A DNA stretch of 64,000 nt from Blastococcus tunisiensis (GCF_900112815.1 NZ_FOND01000002.1:88541-152540), one strand, 5' to 3'. Counted from the first letter of the stretch, positions 1 to 9,713 are shown. Notes: a model not told the origin generated them from the sequence alone. Made by a program: numbers and translations.

Positions 1-1
1 C

Positions 2-127
2 GGCACCCGGCACGTCACCCTCGGGCGGGGCCGGGACTACGGCGACGTCCCGCCGTTCAAGGGCCTGTTCTCCGGGTCGAGGAGCGAGGGGCACACCGTG
101 ACGGTGGAGGTCACCCGGCTGGCGTGA
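2..127 (+). CDS. Transglutaminase-like family protein, C-terminal end only
   Basis: An open frame runs in from the left edge and stops at TGA 125-127, giving the last 41 residues. The tail contains GRDYGDVPPFKG followed by an alternating VTVEVTRL strand, which resembles the C-terminus of bacterial transglutaminase-like cysteine proteases (the VGRDYADVPP..G type). The catalytic Cys-His-Asp region lies outside the window, so the family call rests on the tail alone. A hairpin directly downstream probably ends its transcript. Confidence 0.6.
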   Translation, partial: GTRHVTLGRGRDYGDVPPFKGLFSGSRSEGHTVTVEVTRLA

Positions 128-146
128 CGAGCACCCCCGCCCGCGG

Positions 147-167
147 CGGGACCCGGCAGGGGTCCCG
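147..167 (+). terminator. Hairpin after the transglutaminase-like gene
   Basis: An 8-bp perfect stem (CGGGACCC at 147-154, GGGTCCCG at 160-167) with a 5-nt loop lies 20 nt after the stop. There is no T-tract, as is common for actinobacterial terminators. Confidence 0.5.
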
Positions 168-249
168 GCGCGCCGCGGGACGGACCGTCGGGTCTCTGTG
201 ACACTGCGTCACGGTTCGCCGGTCGGCGGGCCGCGACGAGCGGAGCGTC

Positions 250-2139
250 ATGCGACGGCAGTGGTCGGTCCTGGGGATGTCGGCGGCGCTGCTCGCGGCG
301 GGATGCACGGCCGACGGGGAGACGGCCGCACCCTCGGGCGAGGGCTGGACGGTGCTGGTCTACTCCATCGCCGACACCGACCTCGAGCCCTTCCTGCTCG
401 ACGACCTGGCCGAGTTCGCCGAGGTCGGCTCCACCGAGAACCTGCAGATCGCGGCCATGGTGGACCGCGCCGCCGACTACAGCGCCGACCCCTTCCTGGG
501 CCTGGACGACTGGGTGGGGGCGAAGTACCTGTCCATCGGCCAGGGCGAGGCCACCGAGCTGGCCGACCTCGGCGACGTCGACACCGGCGACCCGGCCGCG
601 CTCGCCGACTTCATCGCGCAGGGCGTCGCCGACCACCCGGCGGAGAACTACGCGCTGGTCGTCTCCGACCACGGCGCCTCCTGGCCCGGCGTCGGCGGCG
701 ACGAGGGCTCCGGCCACAGCATCCTCACCCTCGACGAGCTGCGCGGCGGCATCGCGGACGGCCTGGCGGAGGCCGGCGTCGACCGGCTGGACCTGCTCGG
801 CTTCGACGCCTGCCTCATGGCGACCTACGAGACGGCCAGCACCATGGCCCCGCTGGCCGACCGGCTGATCGCCTCCCAGGAGCTCGAGCCCGGGCACGGC
901 TGGGACTACCGCGCGTTCTCCGTGCTCGCCGACGACCCGGCCACCGACGTCGACACCCTCGGGACCGCCATCGTCGACGGGTTCGCCGCCCAGGCCGCGG
1001 AGGAGGGCACCGGCGCGGACATCACGCTGTCGATGATCGACCTGCACGCCATGGCCGACGTCGACGCCGCGGTCGCGGACTTCAGCGCCGCGCTGAGCGG
1101 CCGCGCGGCCGCGGTCGCCCCGGTCGTGGGCCGGGAGCGCGCCCAGGTGCTCTCCTTCGGCCGCGACCCCGACCCGGAGGTCGACACCCACATGGCCGAC
1201 CTCGGCCTGCTCGCCGCGGAGATCGGGGTCGGGGCCCTCGACGTCTCCGACCAGGCCGACGCGCTCATCCGGGCGATCGACGACGCGGTCGTCCACGACG
1301 TCGCCGGCCCGGCAGCCCGCGGGGCGAGCGGGCTGTCGATCTACTTCCCGCCGACGGCGGACCTGCTCAGCCCCGACTACGCCTCGGTGGCCAGCAGTCG
1401 CGCCTGGGGGGAGTTCCTCACCAGCTACTACGCGGCCGGTTCGGAGATCCCCGCCGAGCAGCAGCCGGCGTTCGTGACCGCCGACGGCGAGGCGGAGTAC
1501 TTCTTCGACGACTACGGCCTGAACGTGCAGGCGGCCTTCGACGCAGCCGCCGCGGACAACGTCACCTGGGCGGGCATCAGCTACGGGGAGGTCGGCGAGG
1601 ACGGCTCGGTGACCTTCTTCGGCGAGGAGCAGGCCGAGGTGTCCGCCGACGGCTCGGGGACGGTCCTGGGCAGCTTCGACCTCACCGTCATGAGCATCAG
1701 CGACGGCGTCGACTCCTCCTACGCCTACCTCACGCTGGCCTACGACGACGACGCCGAAGTGGCCACGATCGACGTCCCGCTGGCCTACTACGCGCCGGGG
1801 GAGAGCGAGGAGTACCGCGACGTCACGCTGACGATCACCTTCGACCCGGAGACCGGCGACGTCGTCAACGAGACCTACTACTCCGCCACGGAGGCCGGGA
1901 CGTACGGGGAGCTCACCGCGGACCCGGACGGCATCATCGTGCCGAAGCTGCTGGTGGTCTCCGCCGACGGCACGCAGTCGTGGGAACCGGCCACCGACGT
2001 CGGCCTCTTCGCCGATCTGCCGAACCTGCAGTACGACTTCGAGCAGCTGGGCTCCGGCACCGAGCTGTACACCCAGCTGACCGTGGAGGACTTCGGCGGC
2101 AACACCGACTCGGTCTCGGTGGTCGTGGCGGTGCCGTAG
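250..2139 (+). CDS. Clostripain-family (C11) peptidase, lipoprotein
   Basis: A 629-residue exported cysteine peptidase. The N-terminus is a lipoprotein signal with lipobox LAAGC (Cys19), so the mature protein is probably anchored on the outer face of the membrane. The C11 fold shows as a DHG motif with the predicted catalytic His141 and a DACLM motif with catalytic Cys188, inside the usual SDHGASW and FDACLMATYE blocks. The C-terminal 200 residues are acidic and beta-rich without a recognised domain. C11 enzymes cleave after basic residues; the substrate here is unknown. It sits alone between a transglutaminase-like gene and the ABC-F gene. The ATG follows GGAGCG closely. Confidence 0.85.
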   Translation: MRRQWSVLGMSAALLAAGCTADGETAAPSGEGWTVLVYSIADTDLEPFLLDDLAEFAEVGSTENLQIAAMVDRAADYSADPFLGLDDWVGAKYLSIGQGEATELADLGDVDTGDPAALADFIAQGVADHPAENYALVVSDHGASWPGVGGDEGSGHSILTLDELRGGIADGLAEAGVDRLDLLGFDACLMATYETASTMAPLADRLIASQELEPGHGWDYRAFSVLADDPATDVDTLGTAIVDGFAAQAAEEGTGADITLSMIDLHAMADVDAAVADFSAALSGRAAAVAPVVGRERAQVLSFGRDPDPEVDTHMADLGLLAAEIGVGALDVSDQADALIRAIDDAVVHDVAGPAARGASGLSIYFPPTADLLSPDYASVASSRAWGEFLTSYYAAGSEIPAEQQPAFVTADGEAEYFFDDYGLNVQAAFDAAAADNVTWAGISYGEVGEDGSVTFFGEEQAEVSADGSGTVLGSFDLTVMSISDGVDSSYAYLTLAYDDDAEVATIDVPLAYYAPGESEEYRDVTLTITFDPETGDVVNETYYSATEAGTYGELTADPDGIIVPKLLVVSADGTQSWEPATDVGLFADLPNLQYDFEQLGSGTELYTQLTVEDFGGNTDSVSVVVAVP

Positions 2140-2164
2140 CAGACGACCTGGGACACTGGGGGTG

Positions 2165-3985
2165 ATGAGCGCACCCCTGAACCTGGTCAACTTCGAACGG
2201 GTGCACAAGGCCTTCGGCACGACGGTCGTCCTCGACGACGTCTCCCTGGGCGTCGCCGCCGGCGAGCGGATCGGCGTCGTCGGCCGCAACGGCGGCGGCA
2301 AGAGCACCCTGCTGTCGCTGCTCACCGGGACCGACGACCCCGACTCGGGGCGGGTCACCCGGCGCGGCGACCTGGCCATGGGCGTGCTGGACCAGTCCGG
2401 CACGCTGCCCCCCGGGACGACGGTGCGCGACGTCGTGCTGCCGCCGTCGATGTTCGCCGCCGAGCACGAGTGGGCCGGTGACCCCGCCGTCCGCTCGGTG
2501 CTGACCGGCCTCGAGCTCGACCGGCTGGGCCTGGACGCCCCGGTGGGCCCGATGTCCGGTGGCGAACGTCGCCGGGTCGCGCTGGCCGCCCAGCTGATCC
2601 GGCCGCTGGACCTGCTGGTCCTCGACGAGCCGACCAACCACCTCGACGTCGAGGGCGTGGCCTGGCTGGCCGAGTACGTGAAGGCCCGGCAGGGCGGGAT
2701 GGTGGTCGTCACCCACGACCGGTGGTTCCTCGACGAGGTGTGCACCACGACGTGGGAGGTCGCCGACGGCAGCGTGCACGCCTACGAGGGCGGCTACTCG
2801 GCGTACACCCTGGCCCGGGCCGAGCGGGCGCGGATCTCGGCGGTCACCGAGGAGCGCCGGATGAACCTGGTGCGCAAGGAGCTGGCCTGGCTGCGCCGCG
2901 GCCCGCCGGCCCGCACCAGCAAGCCGAAGTTCCGCATCGAGGCCGCGCAGGCGCTGATCGCCGACGAGCCACCGGCCCGCGACTCGATGGCGCTGAAGGG
3001 CTTCGCGGCCCGGCGGCTGGGCAAGAGCGTCTACGACGTCGAGGACGTGGACTACGCGGTCCCGACCGACGAAGGCCCGCGCACGCTGTTCCGCGACCTC
3101 ACCTGGCAGGTCGGCCCGGGCGACCGGATCGGCATCGTCGGGGTGAACGGCGCCGGCAAGACGTCGCTGCTGAAGCTCCTGGTCGGTGAGACGCAGCCGG
3201 ACGCCGGCCGGGTCGTCGTCGGCCAGACGGTGGCGCCGGCCTACCTGTCGCAGCACGTCACCGAGCTGCCGCCGCGCGCCCGCGTGCTGGAGGCGGTGCA
3301 GGACGTCGCCCGCATCGCCCGGATCGGCAACCAGGAGATCTCGGCGTCGTCCCTGGCCGAGCGGTTCGGCTTCGCGGCCAACCGGCAGTGGACGCCGGTC
3401 GGTGACCTCTCCGGTGGCGAGCGGCGCCGGCTGCAGCTGCTGCGGCTGCTCATGGCCGAGCCGAACGTGCTCGTGCTCGACGAGCCGACCAACGACCTCG
3501 ACATCGACACCCTGACCGCGCTGGAGGACCTGCTCGACAGCTTCCCCGGCACGGTGCTGGTGGTCAGCCACGATCGCTACTTCGTGGACCGGGTGTGCGA
3601 CAAGGTGGTCGCGCTGCTCGGCGACGGCAGCCTGGCCGAGCTGCCCGGCGGGGTGGACGAGTACCTCCGCCGCCGGGCCGCCGGTGGCGCGCCGCTGACC
3701 ACGGCGGCCGGGGACGGCGGTCCGCGCCCGGTGGGCGCCCCGTCGACGGCGGCCCCCGCCGTGTCGGCGGCCGAGGCGCGGGCGGCGAAGAAGGAGGCCA
3801 GCCGGCTGGAGCGGCGGATGCTCAAGCTGGACGCGGACGAGAAGAAGCTGCACGAGCAGCTGGCCGCGGCCGCCGCCGACTACGGGAAGGCCGCTGAGCT
3901 CGACGCCCAGCTCAAGGCCGTGCACGCGGAGAAGGAGGAGGTCGAGGAGGCCTGGCTGATCGCCTCCGAGACCGCCGAGGGCTGA
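2165..3985 (+). CDS. ABC-F family ATP-binding protein (Uup/EttA type)
   Basis: A soluble protein of 606 residues with two ABC cassettes and no membrane segment. Cassette 1 has GRNGGGKST near residue 40, signature SGGERRRVALA, Walker B LLVLDEPTNHLD and THDRWF. Cassette 2 has GVNGAGKTS, SGGERRRLQLL, VLVLDEPTNDLD and SHDRYF. A Lys/Glu-rich coiled coil occupies about the last 90 residues, as in Uup-like members. ABC-F proteins act on ribosomes (translation factors or antibiotic protection) rather than in transport. The first Walker A has GGGK in place of the usual GAGK. A GTG codon immediately before the ATG (2162) is an alternative start. Confidence 0.9.
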   Translation: MSAPLNLVNFERVHKAFGTTVVLDDVSLGVAAGERIGVVGRNGGGKSTLLSLLTGTDDPDSGRVTRRGDLAMGVLDQSGTLPPGTTVRDVVLPPSMFAAEHEWAGDPAVRSVLTGLELDRLGLDAPVGPMSGGERRRVALAAQLIRPLDLLVLDEPTNHLDVEGVAWLAEYVKARQGGMVVVTHDRWFLDEVCTTTWEVADGSVHAYEGGYSAYTLARAERARISAVTEERRMNLVRKELAWLRRGPPARTSKPKFRIEAAQALIADEPPARDSMALKGFAARRLGKSVYDVEDVDYAVPTDEGPRTLFRDLTWQVGPGDRIGIVGVNGAGKTSLLKLLVGETQPDAGRVVVGQTVAPAYLSQHVTELPPRARVLEAVQDVARIARIGNQEISASSLAERFGFAANRQWTPVGDLSGGERRRLQLLRLLMAEPNVLVLDEPTNDLDIDTLTALEDLLDSFPGTVLVVSHDRYFVDRVCDKVVALLGDGSLAELPGGVDEYLRRRAAGGAPLTTAAGDGGPRPVGAPSTAAPAVSAAEARAAKKEASRLERRMLKLDADEKKLHEQLAAAAADYGKAAELDAQLKAVHAEKEEVEEAWLIASETAEG

Positions 3986-4238
3986 GCCGCCGGACCGCAG
4001 GCACCTGCTCGACGCAGTCGGCCGCTGCCCACCGTGGTGGGCAAGGCGCCGCCGGGCCGCAGGGACCTGCTCGATGCAGTCGGCCGCTGCCCACCGTGGT
4101 GGGCAAGGCGCCGCCGGGCCGCAGGACCTGCTCGACGCAGTCGGCCGCTGCCCACCGTGGTGGGCAGGCGCCGCCGGGCCGCAGGGACCTGCTCGACGCA
4201 GTCGGCCGCTGCCCACCGTGGTGGGCAAGGGCCGACTG
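3986..4238 (+). repeat. Four tandem hairpin repeats, 61-62 bp unit
   Basis: Four copies start right after the ABC-F stop. Each carries CAGTCGGCC then gct then the stem-loop GCCCACCGTGGTGGGC; the repeat starts are 4015, 4077, 4138 and 4199 (period 62, 61, 61). In the last copy the downstream arm GGCCGACTG (4230-4238) is present, so it folds as a 9-bp plus 7-bp stem separated by a small internal loop. In copies 1-3 that arm is replaced by gcgccgccgggccgcag spacer. The same hairpin core recurs at 15179-15309. The 290 bp between 4239 and the mrpA start holds no gene that can be supported. Confidence 0.85.
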
Positions 4239-4531
4239 CGCACGGAGCGGGTCGAGGCAGGCGGGTCCGGGCGGCGGACGCGACCCGGCTCGCGGGTGGC
4301 CGACCGCGGCCGGCATCTTCCCTGGCACACGCCTGTGCTCTGCCCACGGGCGGTAGGCAGGGCACGCGTCTCCGCCGGGGTGCGGTCGGGTCGCCGCCTC
4401 GGCACGGTCGCGCCGGTCCCCTGGTCACGCCGGGCGGCCGCTGAGCTTCCCCCCGTATCCTGGGATCACCGCCGCCGGTGTCCTCCGACGTCTGTGGTCG
4501 TCCCCGAGCCCCATGAGACTCCCGGAGACCC

Positions 4532-7408
4532 GTGCTCGCCGTTCTGCTCCTCCACCTGGTGGCCGCCGTGCTGGCCCCGGTCCTCGTGCGGTGGTGGGGG
4601 CGTACCGCGTTCCTGGCGCTGGCCGTGGTGCCCGCCGCGGGCTTCGGCTGGGTCCTGAGCCGGCTGCGGACGGTCACCGCGGGCGGTGAGGTCACCGAGC
4701 GGATCCCCTGGGTGCCGGCGCTGGACCTGGAGGTGGCGCTGCGGCTGGACGCCCTGTCGCTCACCTTCGCGCTGCTGGTCACCGGTGTGGGTGCGCTGGT
4801 GCTGCTGTACTGCGCGCGGTACTTCGAGCCCGACGACGAGGGCAGCGCCCGGTTCGCCGGGAACCTCACCGCGTTCGCCGGCTCCATGCTCGGCCTGGTC
4901 CTCGCCGACGACCTGCTGCTGCTCTACGTCTTCTGGGAGCTGACGACCGTCTTCTCCTTCCTGCTCATCGGCGGGGCGGGGACCAAGCTCGCCGCCCGGC
5001 GCGCGGCCAGCCAGGCGCTGATCCTCACCACCGCCGGCGGGCTGGCCATGCTGGTCGGGCTGATCATGCTCGGGGAGACCAGCGGCAGCTACCTGCTGTC
5101 GGAGGTCATCGCGGACCCCGGCAGCGGTCCCCTCCTCGTCGCCGGGACGATGCTCGTCCTCGCGGGCGCGGTGACGAAGTCGGCGATGATCCCGTTCCAC
5201 TTCTGGCTGCCCGCGGCCATGGAGGCGCCGACCCCGGTCAGCGCCTACCTGCACGCCGCGGCCATGGTGAAGGCCGGCATCTACCTGGTGGCCCGCCTCG
5301 CGCCCGGGTTCGCCGAGGTCCCCGGCTGGCGGCCGGTCGTCCTCGGGCTCGGGCTGGCCACGATGCTGGTCGGCGGCTACCGCGCGCTGCGGCAGAACGA
5401 CCTCAAGCTGCTGCTGGCCTTCGGCACCGTCAGCCAGCTGGGCTTCCTCATGGTCCTGGTCGGCAGCGGCAGCCGGGAGCTGGCGGCCGCCGGGCTGGCG
5501 ATGACGCTGGCGCACGCGCTGTTCAAGTCGACCCTCTTCCTCACCGTGGGGGTGGTCGACCACGCGACCGGGATGCGCGACCTGCGGAAGCTCTCCGGCC
5601 TCGGACGGCGGCTGCCCTCGCTCGCCGTGATCGGCACCCTGGCCGCCGCCTCGATGGCCGGGCTGCCGCCGCTGCTGGGCTTCGTCGGCAAGGAGGCGGC
5701 CTTCACCGCGCTCTGGGACGGCGGGCTGCCCGACCGCACCGCCGCCGCCGTCGTCCTGACCGGTCTGGTGCTCGGCTCGGTGCTCACCGCCGGCTACACC
5801 GCCCGGTTCCTGTGGGGAGCCTTCGCCCGCAAGCCCGGCTGCGCCGACAGCGACCTGGTCCACCCGCCGGGCGCGCTGTTCCTGGCCGCTCCCGCGACGC
5901 TCGCCCTGATCGGCCTGCTCGCCGGACCGTTCAGCCCGCTGCTGGAGCCCCTGGTCGCCGGCTACGCCGACACGATGCCGCTGCTGGCCCCCGAGGCGGA
6001 GAAGCTGGCGCTGTGGCACGGGCTGCAGCCGGCGCTGCTGCTGTCCGCGCTCACCCTCGCCGGCGGTGCCCTGCTCTTCGTCGTCCGGCGGGGGGTGTTC
6101 CGGACCCAGCGGCGGATGGCCGTCGGCGCCTCGGCGGACGAGGGGTACTGGAACACGTTGCAGGCCCTCGACCGCCTCGCCGTGCTGGTCACCGGCACCA
6201 CCCAGCGGGGCTCGCTGCCGGCCTACCTCGGCACCATCCTCGTCGTCGTCCTGGCCCTGCCGGGGTCGGTGCTGCTGTTCCGGGCGCCGTGGCCCGGGGA
6301 GTGGCGGGCGTGGGACAGCCCGATCCAGGCGCTCGTCGGCGCGGTGGCGCTGATCGCGGCGGTCCTGGCGCTGCGGATCCGCCAGCGGCTGTCGGCGGTG
6401 CTGGTCGTCGGGGTCACCGGCTACGCCCTCGCGGTGCTCTTCGCCCTGCAGGGCGCGCCCGACCTGGCCCTCACCCAGTTCCTGGTCGAGACGCTGACGC
6501 TGGTGGTGTTCGTGCTGGTGCTGCGCAAGCTGCCCAAGGACATCACCGAGCGGCACCGGCCGCGGGAGCGCGCCGGACGGGGGGTCGTCGCCGTCGCCGT
6601 CGGGGCGCTGATGGCCGCGGCGGGCGCGGTGGCCATGAGCGCCCGCACCGCCACGCCGGTGTCGGTGGACTACCCCGACGCCGCCTACGACCTCGGCGGC
6701 GGCCAGAACGTGGTCAACGTGACGCTGGTCGACATCCGCGCCTGGGACACCCTCGGCGAGATCTCGCTGCTGGTCGTGGCCGCCACCGGCGTGGCCAGCC
6801 TGGTGTTCCTGCGCCGGCGCACCGGCAGCGTCGACCGGATCGACCCCGTCCAGCTGGCCCGGCAGCAGCGCACCTCGCGGCGGGCGCCCCGCGGGCAGTG
6901 GCTGGCCGCGTCCGCGGTGCTGGCGCCGGAGCGGCGGTCGGTGATCCTCGAGGTGGTCACCAGGATCCTGTTCCACACGATCCTGGTGTTCTCGATCTTC
7001 CTGCTGTTCAGCGGCCACAACGAGCCGGGCGGCGGCTTCGCCGGGGGGCTGGTCGCCGGTCTCGCCCTGGTGCTCCGCTACCTGGCCGGTGGCCGCTACG
7101 AGCTGGGCGAGGCCGCCCCGGTCGACCCGGGTTTGCTGCTGGGCGTGGGGCTGCTGTTCTCCGGCGGCACCGGGGTCGTCGGGCTGGTGCTCGGCGTCGA
7201 GGTGCTCCAGACGGCGATCCTGGAGACGACGCTGCCGGTGCTCGGCGACGTCAAGCTGGTCACCTCGCTGTTCTTCGACATCGGCGTCTACCTGATCGTG
7301 GTGGGGCTGGTCCTCGACATCCTCCGCAGCCTCGGCGCCGAGCTGGACCGCGAGGTCGACGAGGACGACCCGATCGACGCCGCACCGGGAGAGGTGATCG
7401 CCCGATGA
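4532..7408 (+). CDS. mrpA: Mrp antiporter subunit A (with fused MrpB domain)
   Basis: A 958-residue polytopic membrane protein and the largest subunit of the Mrp Na+(K+)/H+ antiporter, homologous to the NuoL proton-pumping subunit of complex I. The first ~650 residues are the NuoL-like antiporter core (for example the VTKSAMIPFHFWLPAAMEAP block), followed by a DUF4040-like segment. The last ~150 residues (RILFHTILVFSIFLLFSGHN through EVDEDD) are an MnhB domain, which explains why no separate mrpB follows. The GTG start has GGAG five bases upstream. The TGA overlaps the mrpC ATG, so the operon is translationally coupled. Confidence 0.95.
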   Translation: MLAVLLLHLVAAVLAPVLVRWWGRTAFLALAVVPAAGFGWVLSRLRTVTAGGEVTERIPWVPALDLEVALRLDALSLTFALLVTGVGALVLLYCARYFEPDDEGSARFAGNLTAFAGSMLGLVLADDLLLLYVFWELTTVFSFLLIGGAGTKLAARRAASQALILTTAGGLAMLVGLIMLGETSGSYLLSEVIADPGSGPLLVAGTMLVLAGAVTKSAMIPFHFWLPAAMEAPTPVSAYLHAAAMVKAGIYLVARLAPGFAEVPGWRPVVLGLGLATMLVGGYRALRQNDLKLLLAFGTVSQLGFLMVLVGSGSRELAAAGLAMTLAHALFKSTLFLTVGVVDHATGMRDLRKLSGLGRRLPSLAVIGTLAAASMAGLPPLLGFVGKEAAFTALWDGGLPDRTAAAVVLTGLVLGSVLTAGYTARFLWGAFARKPGCADSDLVHPPGALFLAAPATLALIGLLAGPFSPLLEPLVAGYADTMPLLAPEAEKLALWHGLQPALLLSALTLAGGALLFVVRRGVFRTQRRMAVGASADEGYWNTLQALDRLAVLVTGTTQRGSLPAYLGTILVVVLALPGSVLLFRAPWPGEWRAWDSPIQALVGAVALIAAVLALRIRQRLSAVLVVGVTGYALAVLFALQGAPDLALTQFLVETLTLVVFVLVLRKLPKDITERHRPRERAGRGVVAVAVGALMAAAGAVAMSARTATPVSVDYPDAAYDLGGGQNVVNVTLVDIRAWDTLGEISLLVVAATGVASLVFLRRRTGSVDRIDPVQLARQQRTSRRAPRGQWLAASAVLAPERRSVILEVVTRILFHTILVFSIFLLFSGHNEPGGGFAGGLVAGLALVLRYLAGGRYELGEAAPVDPGLLLGVGLLFSGGTGVVGLVLGVEVLQTAILETTLPVLGDVKLVTSLFFDIGVYLIVVGLVLDILRSLGAELDREVDEDDPIDAAPGEVIAR

Positions 7409-7962
7409 CCCCCACCGTCGTCCTGCCGGTGATCATCGGGGGCCTCTACGCCGCCGGTGTCTACCTGCTGCTCGACCGCAGCCTCACCCGCGTCCTGCTG
7501 GGCTTCCTGCTGCTCGGCAACGCGACCAACCTGCTGCTGCTGTCCGCCGGCGGCCCCGCCGGCCTGGCCCCGATCCTGGGGTACGCCGAGCCCGAGGAGA
7601 TGAGCGACCCCCTGCCCCAGGCCCTGATCCTCACCGCGATCGTCATCACCTTCGGCATCGCGGCGTTCGTGCTGGCGATCATCTACCGGTCCTGGCGGCT
7701 GGTGCGCCAGGAGGTGATCGAGGTGGACGAGGAGGACCGCCGCGTCGCCGCCCGGTCGCAGACCGACGCCGACGACATCGACCCCGACGACCTCGCCCCC
7801 GAGGACCGGGCCGCCATGCACGCCGACACCTTCGCGGCGGACAACGGCGACGGCGACGGGGTGGACCCGGACCTGGACGTCGAGCGCCGGCTGGCGCGGC
7901 GGTACTCCGGTATCCCCTCCGACGACGTCGACCTGCCCCCGACCCGGCGGAGGAACCGGTGA
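7405..7962 (+). CDS. mrpC: Mrp antiporter subunit C
   Basis: A 185-residue NuoK-like subunit of the Mrp complex. Three hydrophobic helices occupy residues 1-95 (TPTVVLPVIIGGLYAAGVYL; FLLLGNATNLLLLSAG; ALILTAIVITFGIAAFVLAI). About 80 residues of acidic, Asp-rich cytoplasmic tail follow, making this protein longer than the usual ~115 residues. The ATG overlaps the mrpA stop (ATGA) and the TGA overlaps the mrpD GTG. Confidence 0.93.
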   Translation: MTPTVVLPVIIGGLYAAGVYLLLDRSLTRVLLGFLLLGNATNLLLLSAGGPAGLAPILGYAEPEEMSDPLPQALILTAIVITFGIAAFVLAIIYRSWRLVRQEVIEVDEEDRRVAARSQTDADDIDPDDLAPEDRAAMHADTFAADNGDGDGVDPDLDVERRLARRYSGIPSDDVDLPPTRRRNR

Positions 7963-9713
7963 TCCGGGTCCTCACGCCGTTGCCGGTGCTGCTGCCGCTG
8001 CTCGGTGCGGCCGCGGCGCTGCTGGTCGGCGGCCGGCACCCACGGGTGCAGCGCGCGCTGAGCATCGTCGTGCTGGCCTCGGTGCTCGCCGTGGCCGTCG
8101 GACTGCTGCTGCTCGCCGACCGGGACGGCGCGGACGCCGTCCCGGTCGGCGGGTGGCCGGTGCCGCTGGGCATCGTGCTCGTCGTCGACCGGCTCTCGGC
8201 GCTGATGCTGGTCGTCGCCGCCACCGTGGCGCTCGGGGTGCTCGTGTTCGCGGTGGGCCAGGGCGCGGCCGACGGCGACGAGGAGACGCCGATCTCGATC
8301 TTCCACCCGACGTTCTTGGTGCTCATCGCCGGCGTGGCCAACGCCTTCCTGGCCGGCGACCTGTTCAACCTCTACGTGGGCTTCGAGATCCTGCTGACGG
8401 CCAGCTACGTGCTGCTGACGCTCGGCGGATCGGCGGCGCGCATCCGGGCCGGCATCACCTACATCATCGTGAGCCTGCTGAGCTCGTTGCTGTTCCTGGC
8501 CGCGATCGGCCTGGTGTACGGGGCCACCGGCACGGTGAACATGGCGCAGCTGGCCGTGCGGCTCGGCGAGCTGCCCGAGGGCACCCAGGTGCTGCTCCAG
8601 TCGATGCTGCTGATCGCGTTCTGCATCAAGGCGGCGGTCTTCCCGCTCTCGGCGTGGCTGCCCGACAGCTACCCGACCGCACCCGCCCCGGTCACCGCGG
8701 TGTTCGCCGGCCTGCTCACCAAGGTCGGGGTCTACGCGATCATCCGCACGCAGACGCTGCTGTTCCCCGGGGGTGCGCTGGACGAAGTGCTGATGTGGGC
8801 GGCGCTGGCCACCATGCTGATCGGCATCCTGGGCGCGGTCGCGCAGACCGACATCCGCCGGATCCTGTCCTTCACCCTGGTCAGCCACATCGGCTACATG
8901 GTGTTCGGCATCTCGCTCGCCTCCCAGGCGGGCCTGGCCGGGGCGCTCTTCTACGTGGTCCACCACATCGCCATCCAGACCACGCTGTTCCTCGTGGCCG
9001 GCCTCGTCGAGCGGCAGGGCGGGTCGACCGGCGTGGACCGCCTCGGCGGGCTGGCGACGGCGTCCCCGCTCCTGGCAGTCCTGTTCTTCGTGCCGGCGAT
9101 GAACCTCGCCGGGATCCCGCCCTTCTCCGGGTTCATCGGGAAGCTGGGCCTGCTCGAGGCGGGCATCGCCGACGGCGGGTGGCTGCCGATCGTCCTGGTC
9201 GCCGGCGGCGCGGTGACCAGCCTGCTCACCCTGCTGGCGATCTCGCGGGTCTGGAGCCGCGCCTTCTGGCGGCCCCCGGCCCAGGCGCCGGCCGACGAGT
9301 CCTCCGACGCCGCGGCGGCCGATGCGGGGCCCGAGCTCGCCCCGGCCCCGGCGCCGGGTCCCGCGCACGAGCAGGAGCCGGTGGAGGAGAAGGAGCCGGT
9401 GCCCGCCGGGTCGCCGGCCGACGCCGCCGGGGTCCGCGCCGAGGCCCGGCGGGCTGCCTGGGAGCGGCACACCGCCGTCGCGACGGCCACCTCGCCGGTG
9501 ACCGACGGGCTGGGCGGCGAGGCCGCGCGGGAAAGGCCGCTGCGGCCGCTGCCCCGGGTGATGGTGGGCTCCACCGCCGCGATGGTGGTGGTGACCGTCG
9601 GGCTGACCGCGCTGGCGGGGCCGCTCTACGGCGTGGCGGAGCGGGCGGCGGGGGACCTCCGGGACCGCACCCCCTACATCTCCTCGGTCTTCCTCGGGGA
9701 GGAAGTGCCGTGA
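7959..9713 (+). CDS. mrpD: Mrp antiporter subunit D
   Basis: A 584-residue NuoN/NuoM-like antiporter subunit and the second proton-channel subunit of the complex. The conserved core includes AFCIKAAVFPLSAWLPDSYP (with the channel Lys) and PPFSGFIGKLGLLEAG. A hydrophilic insertion of roughly 90 residues rich in Ala, Pro and Glu (from about residue 442 to 530) separates the last helix from the rest; this is unusual, as MrpD is normally about 500 residues. GTG start overlapping the mrpC stop; the end overlaps mrpE. Confidence 0.93.
   Translation: MIRVLTPLPVLLPLLGAAAALLVGGRHPRVQRALSIVVLASVLAVAVGLLLLADRDGADAVPVGGWPVPLGIVLVVDRLSALMLVVAATVALGVLVFAVGQGAADGDEETPISIFHPTFLVLIAGVANAFLAGDLFNLYVGFEILLTASYVLLTLGGSAARIRAGITYIIVSLLSSLLFLAAIGLVYGATGTVNMAQLAVRLGELPEGTQVLLQSMLLIAFCIKAAVFPLSAWLPDSYPTAPAPVTAVFAGLLTKVGVYAIIRTQTLLFPGGALDEVLMWAALATMLIGILGAVAQTDIRRILSFTLVSHIGYMVFGISLASQAGLAGALFYVVHHIAIQTTLFLVAGLVERQGGSTGVDRLGGLATASPLLAVLFFVPAMNLAGIPPFSGFIGKLGLLEAGIADGGWLPIVLVAGGAVTSLLTLLAISRVWSRAFWRPPAQAPADESSDAAAADAGPELAPAPAPGPAHEQEPVEEKEPVPAGSPADAAGVRAEARRAAWERHTAVATATSPVTDGLGGEAARERPLRPLPRVMVGSTAAMVVVTVGLTALAGPLYGVAERAAGDLRDRTPYISSVFLGEEVP

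Noticed and set aside
198..212. TGTGAC-actgc-GTCAC as a Crp site upstream of the C11 peptidase
   Set aside because: The half-site spacing is 7 rather than 6 nt and the right half ends in CG, so it does not fit the Crp consensus well.
37..2748. Long minus-strand open frame opposite the C11 peptidase and ABC-F genes
   Set aside because: Arg/Gly/Val-rich translation with no motif, lying antisense to two well-supported genes; typical of very GC-rich DNA.
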